Source of the DNA: Streptomyces sp. NBC_01276
GTDB lineage: Bacteria > Actinomycetota > Actinomycetes > Streptomycetales > Streptomycetaceae
Length of the DNA: 64,000 nucleotides
Direction of reading: 5' to 3'
Assembly: GCF_041435355.1 (NCBI RefSeq)
Contig: NZ_CP108442.1
Coordinates: forward strand, 6,384,501-6,448,500
Part shown: piece by piece, positions 27,442 through 35,791 of the stretch
How the letters are laid out: each line of letters starts with the position of its first letter
How positions within the stretch are numbered: the first letter of the stretch is position 1
Translations under genes and position numbers: made by a program
Notes under the pieces: generated by a model
The model's input: the letters and a program-made list of their open reading frames with translations, nothing else
What the model was told of the DNA's origin: nothing
The model's database searches: none

Positions 27442-28044
27442 ATGACGACCGGCACTGGTTCTTTGAGGACCGGCACATCTACGGCCCCCCGACGGCGCTC
27501 ACCCGCCCGTACCTTCGTTCCCCTGGCGGTAGCCGCCTGGCTCATCCTGGAGATCTGGCTGCTCGGCCTGGTCGCGGGAGCGGCCGGCGGGGTGACCGTC
27601 GCCGCGTTGCTCGCGGGCGGGCTGGTGCTCGGCGTGGTGGTCATCAAGCGCGCCGGGCGGCGGGCCTTCAAGAACCTCACCGAGACCTTCCAGCAGGCCC
27701 AGGCGCAGGCGATGGCCGGCGAGGTACCGACCCCGCAGACGCCCAAGGGCTCGGGCAACGGCCTGATGATGCTGGCCGGGCTGCTCCTGATCGTGCCCGG
27801 CCTGCTCTCCGACGTGGCCGGCCTGCTCCTGCTGCTGCCGCCCGTACGCACCTTCGTGGCCCGCAGGGCCGGGCGCAGCCTGGAGCGCAGGATGGCCGCG
27901 GCCACCCCCGGCGGCTTCGGCGACGCCTTCACGCAGGCCCGGATCCACTACCCCGACGGCAAGGTCGTCCAGGGCGAGGTCATCCGGGAGGACCGGCCCT
28001 CGGGCGGCCCGGACACCGACCGGCGACCGCCGCTCACCCCGTGA
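27442..28044 (+). CDS. fxsA: FxsA-family membrane protein
   Basis: 200 aa. Cytosolic basic N-terminus, then two membrane segments (about 26-44 and 46-68). An amphipathic stretch with Gln-rich FQQAQAQAMAG follows, then a third and fourth segment around LMMLAGLLLIVPGLLSDVAG (about 110-129), the FxsA signature. The E. coli member relieves phage T7 exclusion by F plasmid when overproduced; the native role is unknown. Strong terminator-like sequence follows at 28055. Confidence 0.9.
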   Translation: MTTGTGSLRTGTSTAPRRRSPARTFVPLAVAAWLILEIWLLGLVAGAAGGVTVAALLAGGLVLGVVVIKRAGRRAFKNLTETFQQAQAQAMAGEVPTPQTPKGSGNGLMMLAGLLLIVPGLLSDVAGLLLLLPPVRTFVARRAGRSLERRMAAATPGGFGDAFTQARIHYPDGKVVQGEVIREDRPSGGPDTDRRPPLTP

Positions 28045-28054
28045 CGGGAGTGAC

Positions 28055-28126
28055 CTGGAACACGCAATAAGCCGAGGGGCCCCGCCACTGATGTGGCGGG
28101 GCCCCTCGGCTTATTGCGTGTTCCAG
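28055..28126. terminator. 34-bp perfect inverted repeat between convergent genes
   Basis: Arms 28055-28088 and 28093-28126 are perfectly complementary over 34 bases with the 4-base loop TGAT. The stem starts with AT-rich ends (GCAATAAGCC / GGCTTATTGC) and has a GC core (GGGGCCCCGCCAC). It lies between the convergent fxsA and rbpA stops, 10 and 7 bases away. It will act as a bidirectional terminator, and transcripts from either side end in the same hairpin. Confidence 0.92.
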
Positions 28127-28133
28127 TCCCCGG

Positions 28134-28508
28134 CTAGGCGGACTTGCGGCTGTCCCGCGGATGCACGGCAATGTTCATGGCGCCGGAACGCAGGACCGCC
28201 AGCCTTTCGGCCAGCACTTCCTCCAGCTCCTCGCGGGTGCGTCGCTCCATGAGCATGTCCCAGTGCGTTCGCGCAGGCTTGCCCTTCTTCTCTTCGGGCC
28301 CGTCCCCGTCCACCAGGAGTGCCATGGCGCCGCACGCCTTGCACTCCCACTCCGGCGGAATTTCTGCCTCTACCGAGAACGGCATCTCAAATCGATGTCC
28401 GTTCTGGCATGCGTACTCCACCGCCTGGCGCGGGGCCAGATCGATGCCGCGGTCCGTCTCGTAGCTGGTAACCACGAGCCGCGTACCGCGGAGAGCTCGC
28501 TCACTCAT
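28134..28508 (-). CDS. rbpA: RNA polymerase-binding protein RbpA
   Basis: Essential-type actinobacterial factor that binds RNA polymerase and group 1/2 sigma factors and stabilises the open complex. 124 aa. Zinc ligands match those described for S. coelicolor RbpA: C34, H38, C56 and C59 (CQNGH and CKAC). The basic linker is followed by the sigma-interaction helices MERRTREELEEVLAERLAVL near the C-terminus. The ATG at 28508 is in good context. A sigma-R-type promoter is found 60-90 bases upstream, consistent with induction by disulfide stress. Confidence 0.97.
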   Translation of the reverse strand: MSERALRGTRLVVTSYETDRGIDLAPRQAVEYACQNGHRFEMPFSVEAEIPPEWECKACGAMALLVDGDGPEEKKGKPARTHWDMLMERRTREELEEVLAERLAVLRSGAMNIAVHPRDSRKSA

Positions 28509-28569
28509 GAATCGTGCCTCCCGGGCTTGTCGCCCACAGGACAGGTGTCGCTGTCGTCGTCATCCGGTC

Positions 28570-28596
28570 AACGTCCGGTCGGCGGTATAGATTCCC
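28570..28596 (-). promoter_or_regulatory. sigma-R promoter of rbpA
   Basis: On the minus strand GGGAAT (28591-28596) is followed by 18 bases and then GTT (28570-28572). This is an exact match to the sigma-R consensus GGAAT-N18-GTT of thiol-oxidative stress genes in Streptomyces. rbpA is a known sigma-R target in S. coelicolor. The implied 5' leader is about 55 bases. Confidence 0.9.
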
Positions 28597-28659
28597 GCTC
28601 CGGGTCATGCGTCGCCCGTCGTGCCGCCCCTTGTTGTACCCACCAATGCCCGTTTTGTC

Positions 28660-28677
28660 ACATCTGGCAGCAGATGT
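28660..28677. repeat. 7-bp inverted repeat upstream of rbpA
   Basis: ACATCTG-GCAG-CAGATGT forms a short perfect hairpin or operator about 65 bases upstream of the sigma-R -35 element. It is within the 320-base gap between rbpA and the MFS gene, which holds no supported gene. Nearby (28767-28787) AATTCGTTCG occurs twice with an 11-base period. A regulatory role is only a possibility. Confidence 0.5.
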
Positions 28678-28800
28678 CACCCAACGTCCACGCTTTGCGC
28701 GTGCGCAGTAACGGTCCGCCTGGCAGGCCAAAGGCGTACACTACCGGCCCTTTGCTTCAACGTCGAAATTCGTTCGGAATTCGTTCGTGGGTCCGGGGCC

Positions 28801-28826
28801 CTCCGGGGCCGGATCCGGCCCCGGAG
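28801..28826 (-). terminator. 26-bp palindrome after the MFS gene
   Basis: The sequence is its own reverse complement over 26 bases (arm CTCCGGGGCCGGA), starting six bases beyond the MFS stop. This position and strength indicate a Rho-independent-like terminator for the minus-strand MFS transcript, separating it from rbpA. Confidence 0.75.
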
Positions 28827-28831
28827 CGCGC

Positions 28832-30202
28832 TCAGACGCGCAGGGGAACAGGATTCCCCGCCGCCTCCACCGCGCGCCGCACCGGCACCCGCGCGAGCAG
28901 CACGAAACCCAGTGCGAAGAAGACCGCCAACGAGATGATCGCGTCCCGGTAGCTGCCGGTGAGCTGGTACGTCAGGCCGAAGACCAGGGGTCCCACCCAG
29001 CTCAGCCCGCGGTCGCTCATCTCGTAGGCGGAGAAGTACTCGGCCTCCTTGCCCGCCGGCACCAGGTGCGAGAACAGGGAGCGCGACAGCGCCTGACTGC
29101 CGCCCAGCACCAGCCCGATCATCGCGGCGAGGGCGAAGAACCACACCGGCGTCCGGGCCGGCAGGAAGTATCCCGCCGCGAGCGTGAGGGCCCAGGCGGC
29201 CAGCGAGCCGAGGATCGTCCGCTTCGCCCCGTACGAGACGGCCAGCCGGCCCATCGCCAGCGCGCCGGCCACCGCCAGCACCTGGACCAGCAGCACCGCC
29301 ACGATCAGCGTGGACTGCTCCAGCTCCAGCTCCTCCGAGCCGTACACCGACGCCTGGGAGATCACGGTCTGCACGCCGTCGTTGTAGATCAGGTACGCCA
29401 GCAGGAAGGACAGCGTCAGCGGATAGCGCCGCATGTCCTTCAAGGTCGTCACCAGCTGCCTCCACCCGCTGACGGCCGGACCCGCGCCCGTCTCCCGCAC
29501 CACCGTCCGGTCCCGGAGCCGGCGCAGCGGGATCACCGTGAAGGCGCCCCACCACAGCCCCGCGGACGCCAGGCAGATCCGGACGGCCGTGCCCTCGGAG
29601 AGCCCGAAGGAGTCGTGGCCCTGGAACAGCACCAGGTTCAGCACCAGCACCAGCGCGCCCGAGGTGTAGCCGAAGGCCCAGCCGCGCGAGGAGACGGTGT
29701 CCCGCTCGTCCGGGGTGGAGATCTGCGGCAGATAGGCGTTGTAGAGCACCATCGACAGCGAGAGCGAGGCGTTCGCCACGACCAGCAGCAGCCCGCCCAG
29801 CAGGTAGCGGTCGCCGCCGAGGAAGAACATCCCGGCCGTCGCCGTGGCCCCCGTGTACGCGGCCGCCGCCAGCAGCGGCTTCTTGCGGCCCGTCCGGTCC
29901 GCCACGGCCCCGACGAGCGGCATGATCAGCACCGCCACGATCACCGAGGCCGACACGGCGTAGGCGAAGTAGGCCCCGGCCCGGACCGGGATCCCCAGTG
30001 GGTGGACGTAGCCCTCGGCGTCCGCCGCGGCCTTGGCCACGGCGGTCAGGTACGGACCGAGGAACACCGTGAGCACGCTCGTCGAGTACACCGAGCAGGC
30101 GAAGTCGTAGAAGTACCAGCCGTGCTGTTCCCGCCGGCGCGCGGCGGCGGCTCTGCCGTCGTCCTCGCCGGATTCCGCTTGCGTTTCCGTCCGCTCGGTC
30201 AT
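28832..30202 (-). CDS. Atg22/UMF1-type MFS transporter
   Basis: 456 aa with about 12 membrane helices. The ATG at 30202 (MTERTETQAE) is preferred; another in-frame ATG exists at 30244. The first helix begins WYFYDFACSVYSTSVLTVFL, typical of the UMF1/Atg22 group. The cytosolic loop VADRTGRKKP is the MFS motif A, and VSSRGWAFGYTSG is also group-specific. Substrate unknown; amino acid efflux is known for yeast Atg22. The glycerophosphodiesterase gene ends 66 bases upstream in the same direction. Confidence 0.88.
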   Translation of the reverse strand: MTERTETQAESGEDDGRAAAARRREQHGWYFYDFACSVYSTSVLTVFLGPYLTAVAKAAADAEGYVHPLGIPVRAGAYFAYAVSASVIVAVLIMPLVGAVADRTGRKKPLLAAAAYTGATATAGMFFLGGDRYLLGGLLLVVANASLSLSMVLYNAYLPQISTPDERDTVSSRGWAFGYTSGALVLVLNLVLFQGHDSFGLSEGTAVRICLASAGLWWGAFTVIPLRRLRDRTVVRETGAGPAVSGWRQLVTTLKDMRRYPLTLSFLLAYLIYNDGVQTVISQASVYGSEELELEQSTLIVAVLLVQVLAVAGALAMGRLAVSYGAKRTILGSLAAWALTLAAGYFLPARTPVWFFALAAMIGLVLGGSQALSRSLFSHLVPAGKEAEYFSAYEMSDRGLSWVGPLVFGLTYQLTGSYRDAIISLAVFFALGFVLLARVPVRRAVEAAGNPVPLRV

Positions 30203-30268
30203 GAGCGCCCCCTCGCTGGTCCCCGTACGCGTCGGCCGCCGCACCGTACGCGGCGGCCCGCGGGCCCG

Positions 30269-31039
30269 TCAGGCCCAGGCCCCGCGCCGGTCCAGCACCG
30301 TCCGCAAGATGTCGATCCGGTCGGTCATGATGCCATCGACACCCAGGTCCAGCAGAGACTCCATGCGTTCCGGTTCGTTCACGGTCCAGACGTGCACCTG
30401 GAGTCCCCGTTCGTGCGCGGTCCGTACGAAGCGCCGGTCGACCACCCGGATGCCCGCCTGCGTCTCGGGCACCTGCGCCGCCACCGCGCCCACGCGCAGC
30501 GCCGCCGGGATCGCGAACGAGCGCAGCCGCAGCCCCACCACCCCGCGCACCCCGTACGAGGTGGCGAGCCGCGGACCGGCGATCCTCTGTGCCCGGGCCA
30601 CGCGGCTCTCCGAGAAGGACCCCACGCACACCCGGTCCCAGACGCCGGCCCGCGCGACCAGGTTCACCAGCGGGTGCAGGGCCGACTCGTCCTTGACGTC
30701 CACGTTCCAGCGGGCCTCGGGGAACTCCTCCAGCAGCTCCTCGAACAGCGGCAGCGGCTCGGTCCCCGCCACCCGCACCTCGCGCACCCGGCTCCAGGGC
30801 AGCTCGCGGATCCGGCCCTGCCCGTCGGTGACCCGGTCCAGGGTCGCGTCGTGGAAGGCCACGAGCTTCCCGTCCGCCGTCGCGTGCACGTCGGTCTCGA
30901 AGTACCGGTACCCGGCGGCGGCCGCCCGGCGGAAGGCGGCGGCGGTGTTCTCCAGCCCGTCCGCCGCCCCGCCGCGGTGGGCGAAGGGAATCGGAGCGGG
31001 GTGGTCCAGATACGGATGGCGCAGGCGTACGTGAGTCAC
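30269..31039 (-). CDS. glycerophosphodiester phosphodiesterase
   Basis: 256 aa, cytosolic, releasing glycerol 3-phosphate from deacylated phospholipids. The catalytic block is AHRGGAADGLENTAAAF (about 20-36), then ETDVHATADGKLVAFHD (about 47-63) with the metal ligands Glu, Asp and the second His. The C-terminal motif VHVWTVNEPERM is family-typical. GTG at 31039 is the likely start (VTHVRLRHPYLDHPAP). It is divergent from the MocR-type gene across 206 bases. Confidence 0.92.
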   Translation of the reverse strand: MTHVRLRHPYLDHPAPIPFAHRGGAADGLENTAAAFRRAAAAGYRYFETDVHATADGKLVAFHDATLDRVTDGQGRIRELPWSRVREVRVAGTEPLPLFEELLEEFPEARWNVDVKDESALHPLVNLVARAGVWDRVCVGSFSESRVARAQRIAGPRLATSYGVRGVVGLRLRSFAIPAALRVGAVAAQVPETQAGIRVVDRRFVRTAHERGLQVHVWTVNEPERMESLLDLGVDGIMTDRIDILRTVLDRRGAWA

Positions 31040-31159
31040 GGGGCGCAGTATGCCCGCTGTGCTCCCCGGGACGGCAGCGGACGCGTGGCCACGGGGTGAA
31101 CGGGGCCGCCCCGGGCAGCCGCTCCCGCCCACCCCCTCTGGCCCGGACGGCCCCCGACA

Positions 31160-31200
31160 TGACAGTCTGGGGCCGCGGAACCAATCCAATACCGGCCCCG
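31160..31200. promoter_or_regulatory. candidate MocR operator/promoter region
   Basis: In the 206-base divergent region between the phosphodiesterase and MocR genes, GGGGCCG and CGGCCCC flank an AT-richer core containing CCAATCCAATACC. MocR proteins often bind such spaced repeats at their own promoters. The call rests on position and pattern only. Confidence 0.35.
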
Positions 31201-31245
31201 GACCCCGCCCGCCGAGGCCAATTCGATGAAGGTGGACCGGACGCC

Positions 31246-32748
31246 ATGGCTCAGTGGACCTCAGCGGTCGGTGCCGCACAGCTCGCCCGCCTCATCACCT
31301 CGCAGCAGGACCGCCCCGGCCCGCCCGGTACCCGCAAGTCACCCGCCTACCGCACCCTGGCCGACGGCATCCGGCTGCTCGTCCTCGAAGGCCGCGTCCC
31401 CGTGGCCGCCCGGCTGCCCGCCGAGCGCGAACTGGCCGTCGCCCTCTCCCTCAGCCGCACCACCGTCGCCGCCGCCTACGAGGCCCTGCGCGGGGAGGGC
31501 TTCCTGGAATCCCGCCGGGGCGCCGGAAGCTGGACCTCCGTACCGGCCGGGAACCCGCTCCCCGCCCGGGGCCTGGAACCGCTCCCGCCCGAATCCCTCG
31601 GCTCGATGATCGACCTCGGCTGCGCGGCCCTCCCGGCCCCCGAGCCCTGGCTCACCAAGGCCGTCCAGGGCGCCCTGGAGGAACTCCCGCCCTACGCGCA
31701 CACCCACGGCGACTACCCGGCCGGACTGCCCGCGCTGCGCCGGATGCTCGCCGACCGCTACACCGAACGCGGCATCCCGACCATGCCCGAGCAGATCATG
31801 GTCACCACCGGAGCGATGGGCGCCATCGACGCCATCTGCAGCCTCTTCGCGGGCCGGGGCGAGCGGATCGCCGTCGAATCCCCCTCCTACGCCAACATCC
31901 TCCAGCTCATGCGCGCCGCCGGGGTGCGCCTGGTGCCCGTGGCCATGGCGGACGGCCTCAGCGGCTGGGACATGGACGTCTGGCGGCAGGTGCTGCGCGA
32001 CGCCGCGCCGCGCCTGGCCTACGTCGTCGCCGACTTCCACAACCCCACCGGCGCGCTGGCCTCCGAGGACCAGCGCCGGGCCATGGTCGAGGCCGCCCGT
32101 TCCGCCGGCACCGTGCTCATCGCCGACGAGACGATGGCGGAACTCCGGCTGGACGCGGACCTGGAGATGCCGCGCCCGGTCTGCTCCTTCGACCCCGCCG
32201 GCTCCACCGTGATCACCGTCGGCTCCGCCAGCAAGGCCTTCTGGGCCGGCATGCGGATCGGCTGGGTCCGCGCGGCCCCGGACGTGATCCGCAGCCTCGT
32301 CGCCGCGCGCGCCTACGCCGACCTCGGCACGCCGGTGCTGGAGCAGCTCGCCGTGAACTGGCTGATGCGGACCGGCGGCTGGGAGGAGGCCGTCGGGATC
32401 CGCCGGGAGCAGGCCCGGGACAACCGGGACGCGCTCGTGGCCGCGGTCCGCCGGGAGCTGCCGGAGTGGGAGTTCGAGGTACCGCGCGGCGGCCTGACCC
32501 TGTGGGCCCGTGCGGGCGGCCTGTCCGGCTCCCGGCTGGCCGAGGTGGGGGAGCGGGTGGGGGTCCGCGTCCCCTCCGGTCCCCGGTTCGGGGTGGACGG
32601 GGCCTTCGAGGGATACGTACGGCTGCCGTTCACCGTGGGCGGCCCGGTGGCCGAGGAGGCCGCCGCCCGGCTCGCCGCGGCCGCCCGGCTGGTCGGCACC
32701 GGAGCGGGCGGCAGCGGCGCGGAGCCCCCGCGCACGTTCGTCGCGTAG
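31246..32748 (+). CDS. MocR-family GntR/aminotransferase regulator
   Basis: 500 aa fusion of a GntR winged helix (about 30-100: LPAERELAVALSLSRTTVAA, then YEALRGEGFLESRRGAGSW) and a fold-type I aminotransferase domain. PLP-binding features include the Lys in GSASKAFWAGMRIGW (Lys about 330), plus DFHNPTGAL and DETMAEL. These proteins use PLP or an external aldimine as effector. No pdx or GABA genes are adjacent, so the target is unknown. The ATG at 31246 has GGTGGAC upstream, a weak site; the frame is open further upstream. Confidence 0.9.
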   Translation: MAQWTSAVGAAQLARLITSQQDRPGPPGTRKSPAYRTLADGIRLLVLEGRVPVAARLPAERELAVALSLSRTTVAAAYEALRGEGFLESRRGAGSWTSVPAGNPLPARGLEPLPPESLGSMIDLGCAALPAPEPWLTKAVQGALEELPPYAHTHGDYPAGLPALRRMLADRYTERGIPTMPEQIMVTTGAMGAIDAICSLFAGRGERIAVESPSYANILQLMRAAGVRLVPVAMADGLSGWDMDVWRQVLRDAAPRLAYVVADFHNPTGALASEDQRRAMVEAARSAGTVLIADETMAELRLDADLEMPRPVCSFDPAGSTVITVGSASKAFWAGMRIGWVRAAPDVIRSLVAARAYADLGTPVLEQLAVNWLMRTGGWEEAVGIRREQARDNRDALVAAVRRELPEWEFEVPRGGLTLWARAGGLSGSRLAEVGERVGVRVPSGPRFGVDGAFEGYVRLPFTVGGPVAEEAAARLAAAARLVGTGAGGSGAEPPRTFVA

Positions 32749-32766
32749 GGGCCGGGGCGGGGCGGC

Positions 32767-34407
32767 CTACGGGGCCTCCGCCGCCACCTCGGGGATCTCC
32801 GAGGCGTCGACCGGCGGACCCGGCGACTGCGCGGGGGGCTGGAGCCGGAGCGCCTTGGATGGGGTCGTGTGGCCCTCCCCGCCGCCCGCACCCGGCGCCT
32901 GCCGCTCGGGGAGCAGCTCCATGACCGCCTGACGGTGGCCCGGGTGCGTGCCGTCGTCGTACGGGTCGGGCGTCGCCGGCACCTGGAGCCGGTGCACCGG
33001 CCCCGTACCGAGCCGGGCGTACCCGCGGCCCGGCGGCGGCTGCGCCGGCGGGGTGGTGTGCGGGGGCAGCCCGAGGACGTCGGTGATCTGCTGGACGGAG
33101 GCGGGCCCGAGGACCACACGGGCCCGGGTGTGCTGCCAGACGGCGTCGTTCAGCAGCTCCAGGTGGTCGAACTGCTCGGCCACCACCACGGTGACGTGCG
33201 CGGCGCGCCCGTGCCGCAGCGGCACCTGGAGCTGCGCCAGGGGGTCGGGGCGGCCCTCGGCGGCCGCGAGGTGTCCGAGCACGCTGGGCCGGTCCAGCAG
33301 GATCCACAGCGGGCGCCGGGTGTCCTCGGGGGCGGGCCGGCCCGCCTCGTGGGCCCGGTGGGTGGCGATCAGGCGGCGTTCGGTCTCGTGCGCGGCCCAC
33401 TCGACGGTGGCCAGCGCCCCGCTCGGCCCGTACTCGACGGCCAGTACGCCCGCGCGGCCGGACAGGCAGGAGTACTCGCCGCTGCCGCCGCCCTCCACGA
33501 TCATGACGTCGCCGCCGTGGCGCAGGGCCTGGAGGGCGATCGAGCGCAGCAGGCTGGAGGTGCCGCTGCCGGGCTGGCCGACGGCCAGCAGGTGCGGCTC
33601 GGCGGAGCGGGGGCCGGTGCGCCAGACCACGGGCGGCTCGTCGCGGGGGTCGTCGTCGTCCTCGACCACGGGCAGGGTGCGCCGGACCCCCGCCGGGTCG
33701 GTGAAGCCGAGGACGGTCTCGCCCGGGGAGGTCACGAAGGGCTGGGCCGCGATACCGGTGGGCAGCGCGGCCAGTACGCGCAGATCGAGCTGGTTGCCCT
33801 CCTCGTCCCAGTCGAAGCGGTACTCCCGCCCGCGCCCGGACTTGGCGTGCAGCAGGGCCTCGATCCGGGCCCGTGAGGCGGCCTCGCCGTCGGTGAAGTA
33901 GGCGGGGTAGCGGATGCGGAGCCGGGTGACCCGGCCGGCCTCGTCGAAGGCGTACCCGCTGAAGGCCTCGTCCCAGCTCCCGCCGTGGGTGAAGAGCGGA
34001 CTCGGGTCCTCGGGGATGGAGAAGTACGGCACGAGGGCCTCGTAGAGGGATCCGAGCCGTTCGGTCTCGGCGTCACTGGGCCCGGTCTTCACCGGGGTGC
34101 GGTCGCGTCCCTGCCAGGCCGCCGCCGCCATGAGGGAGATCAGGGCGGCGAGGGGGCCGTAGGGGAGGAGCGCGACCACGAGGACGCAGGCGGCTCCCAG
34201 GAAGAGCGCGGGACCACGCTTGTCCTTGGGGGTCGCGGTCCACTTCCGCCGCCCGGCCGCGGCCAGGATGCGCAGACCGCGCCCGATGGTGAGGAGCGGA
34301 TGGAGGACGTCCGTGGCGCTGTCGGCGGCCGTGCGAGCGAAGTCGCGGCCCCGGGCGAGCGACGCGGTGCCGCTGCTGATGATTCGGGGGAGTGGGCGCC
34401 GTGCCAC
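32767..34407 (-). CDS. sffA: SffA, SpoIIIE/FtsK-like sporulation ATPase
   Basis: 546 aa. Residues 1-60 are basic, followed by two membrane helices (about 66-100: GPALFLGAACVLVVALLPYG, then PLAALISLMAAAAW). The cytosolic FtsK-like ATPase domain follows. Its P-loop reads GQPGSGTSSLLRS (about 277-289): the Lys expected before Ser is Thr. Walker B is RPLWILLDRP. The C-terminal 60 residues are Pro-rich. In S. coelicolor SffA is brought to sporulation septa by SmeA and assists chromosome segregation. smeA lies 50 bases upstream in the same direction, matching that operon, so the identity is by context plus domain. Confidence 0.86.
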   Translation of the reverse strand: MARRPLPRIISSGTASLARGRDFARTAADSATDVLHPLLTIGRGLRILAAAGRRKWTATPKDKRGPALFLGAACVLVVALLPYGPLAALISLMAAAAWQGRDRTPVKTGPSDAETERLGSLYEALVPYFSIPEDPSPLFTHGGSWDEAFSGYAFDEAGRVTRLRIRYPAYFTDGEAASRARIEALLHAKSGRGREYRFDWDEEGNQLDLRVLAALPTGIAAQPFVTSPGETVLGFTDPAGVRRTLPVVEDDDDPRDEPPVVWRTGPRSAEPHLLAVGQPGSGTSSLLRSIALQALRHGGDVMIVEGGGSGEYSCLSGRAGVLAVEYGPSGALATVEWAAHETERRLIATHRAHEAGRPAPEDTRRPLWILLDRPSVLGHLAAAEGRPDPLAQLQVPLRHGRAAHVTVVVAEQFDHLELLNDAVWQHTRARVVLGPASVQQITDVLGLPPHTTPPAQPPPGRGYARLGTGPVHRLQVPATPDPYDDGTHPGHRQAVMELLPERQAPGAGGGEGHTTPSKALRLQPPAQSPGPPVDASEIPEVAAEAP

Positions 34408-34457
34408 GGTCGTCTCCTGGAGTTGTGGTGGTGCGGGACGGTGCGGGTCGGGGCGGT

Positions 34458-34652
34458 CTAGAGCTTGATCCCGCCGAGCAGGCTCGCGAGGCTCGCCGTG
34501 CTCGCCGTGATGCTGGGGGCGATGGCGGAGCCGGCGAGGAAGAAGCCGAAGAGGGCGCAGACGAAGGCGTGCGTCAGCTTCATCCCGTCCTTCTTGAAGA
34601 AGAGGAAGCAGATGATGCCGAGCAGGACGACACCTGAGATGGACAGGACCAT
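34458..34652 (-). CDS. smeA: SmeA, small sporulation membrane protein
   Basis: 64 aa with two hydrophobic segments, MVLSISGVVLLGIICFLFF (1-19) and HAFVCALFGFFLAGSAIA (about 27-44), joined by the charged loop KKDGMKL. A Ser/Thr/Leu tail follows. Size and the following SpoIIIE/FtsK-like gene fit SmeA of S. coelicolor, which localises SffA to septa. GGAGAACG precedes the ATG. In S. coelicolor the operon is developmentally controlled; no clear WhiA site (GACAC) was found in the 330 bases upstream. Confidence 0.87.
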   Translation of the reverse strand: MVLSISGVVLLGIICFLFFKKDGMKLTHAFVCALFGFFLAGSAIAPSITASTASLASLLGGIKL

Positions 34653-34981
34653 GAGACGTTCTCCTGGTGGGTGGGGACGGTCACCATCAGTTCTTCCAGG
34701 CTCACAGGAAGTATCAATGCGACAAAAGGTGCATACGGGTGAATCTTTTGCTTTTTCACCGGCCCGGCCCACCCCGACTGGCGCGTCCGCCGCGCAGGGT
34801 GTGCGCACGCCGCCGACCGGCATCCTTGCCTCGGACCGGCCCCCTCATGTCCCTCACCGGGCGCTACCCTGACGATTCACCCGTACGGACGCAGTGCCGT
34901 GCACCCCACGGCCCGCCCGGCCTGGGGAAACTCTTGCCGAAGCGGCGAGCGACGAGTAGCGAGTGAAAGGCGGCACGAGTG
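34653..34981. other. divergent intergenic region smeA/ankyrin gene
   Basis: About 330 bases without a supported gene. An unusually AT-rich stretch at 34705-34758 contains GGTGAATC...TTTTTCACC, an imperfect inverted repeat around TTTTGC. This is the likely smeA promoter zone. GAGTGAAAGG precedes the ankyrin start. I could not assign -10/-35 boxes with confidence. Confidence 0.5.
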
Positions 34982-35449
34982 ATGAGCAGCACCGACGAGA
35001 ACGCGGCCAATGCGGCCAATGCGGCCAACGCGGACGGCGCGGCGCAGGCGGCCGACGCGGCCGGCGTTCCCGACGCGGACGTCATCGAGCTGGCCACCAA
35101 GATCTTCGACCTCGCCCGCCAGGGCGAGACCGGGACGCTGACCGCCTACCTCGACGCCGGGGTGCCCGCGAACCTCACCAACGACCGCGGGGACACCCTC
35201 GTGATGCTCGCCGCCTACCACGGCCACGCCGACGCCGTCACGGTCCTGCTGGCCCGCGGCGCCGAGGCCGACCGCGCCAACGACCGCGGCCAGACCCCGC
35301 TCGCCGGAGCGGTCTTCAAGGGCGAGGAGGCGGTCATCCGCGCGCTGCTCGCCGGCGGGGCCGACCCGAACGCCGGAACCCCCTCCGCCGTGGACACCGC
35401 CCGCATGTTCGCCAAGGCCGACCTGCTGGAACTCTTCGGAGCGCGGTAA
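34982..35449 (+). CDS. ankyrin-repeat protein
   Basis: 155 aa. After an Asn/Ala-rich N-terminus (NAANAANADGAAQAAD), three to four ankyrin units are visible: ARQGETGTLTAYLDAGVPA, RGDTLVMLAAYHGHADAVTV, RGQTPLAGAVFKGEEAVIRA, and a capping unit ending DLLELFGAR. A GTG lies directly before the ATG and could be the start. No signal or membrane segment. Ankyrin units bind proteins; partner unknown. Divergent from smeA. Confidence 0.88.
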   Translation: MSSTDENAANAANAANADGAAQAADAAGVPDADVIELATKIFDLARQGETGTLTAYLDAGVPANLTNDRGDTLVMLAAYHGHADAVTVLLARGAEADRANDRGQTPLAGAVFKGEEAVIRALLAGGADPNAGTPSAVDTARMFAKADLLELFGAR

Positions 35450-35682
35450 TCCGGTTTTTTCCCGGGCCGGGCCCGGCCAGGACCGGGCCGAGACCTCACG
35501 GCTTGGTCACGGCGGCCTTAAATGTGGTCGCGGCACACAAACCGCCTGGGTCATCATGGCGTCGGATTCGATTCGCGGACATGACGGACGGGCAGGAGCG
35601 GGCTGGACACGACGGGTGTCCACACCCACCCCTGCCGCACCGGCCGCCAGGGCCGCGAAGCACCGACGAGAGTGAGAAGGCA

Positions 35683-35745
35683 ATGGTCTACATCGAGCGG
35701 AACATGACGGCGGACGTCCTCACATGCTGTTACGCGGCTCTGTGA
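35683..35745 (+). CDS. 20-aa putative leader peptide
   Basis: ATG at 35683 preceded by GAGAAGG encodes MVYIERNMTADVLTCCYAAL and stops at 35745, 46 bases before the HEAT-like gene. The peptide has two adjacent Cys. The ribosome binding site is at least as good as that of the downstream gene. It may be a regulatory leader ORF or chance; the region between 35450 and 35791 otherwise shows only a GC-rich post-ankyrin stretch. Confidence 0.4.
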   Translation: MVYIERNMTADVLTCCYAAL

Positions 35746-35791
35746 ATCCCGATTCCCGGTTGCGTCCCCAGCTTGATTTGAGGCCATTCCC

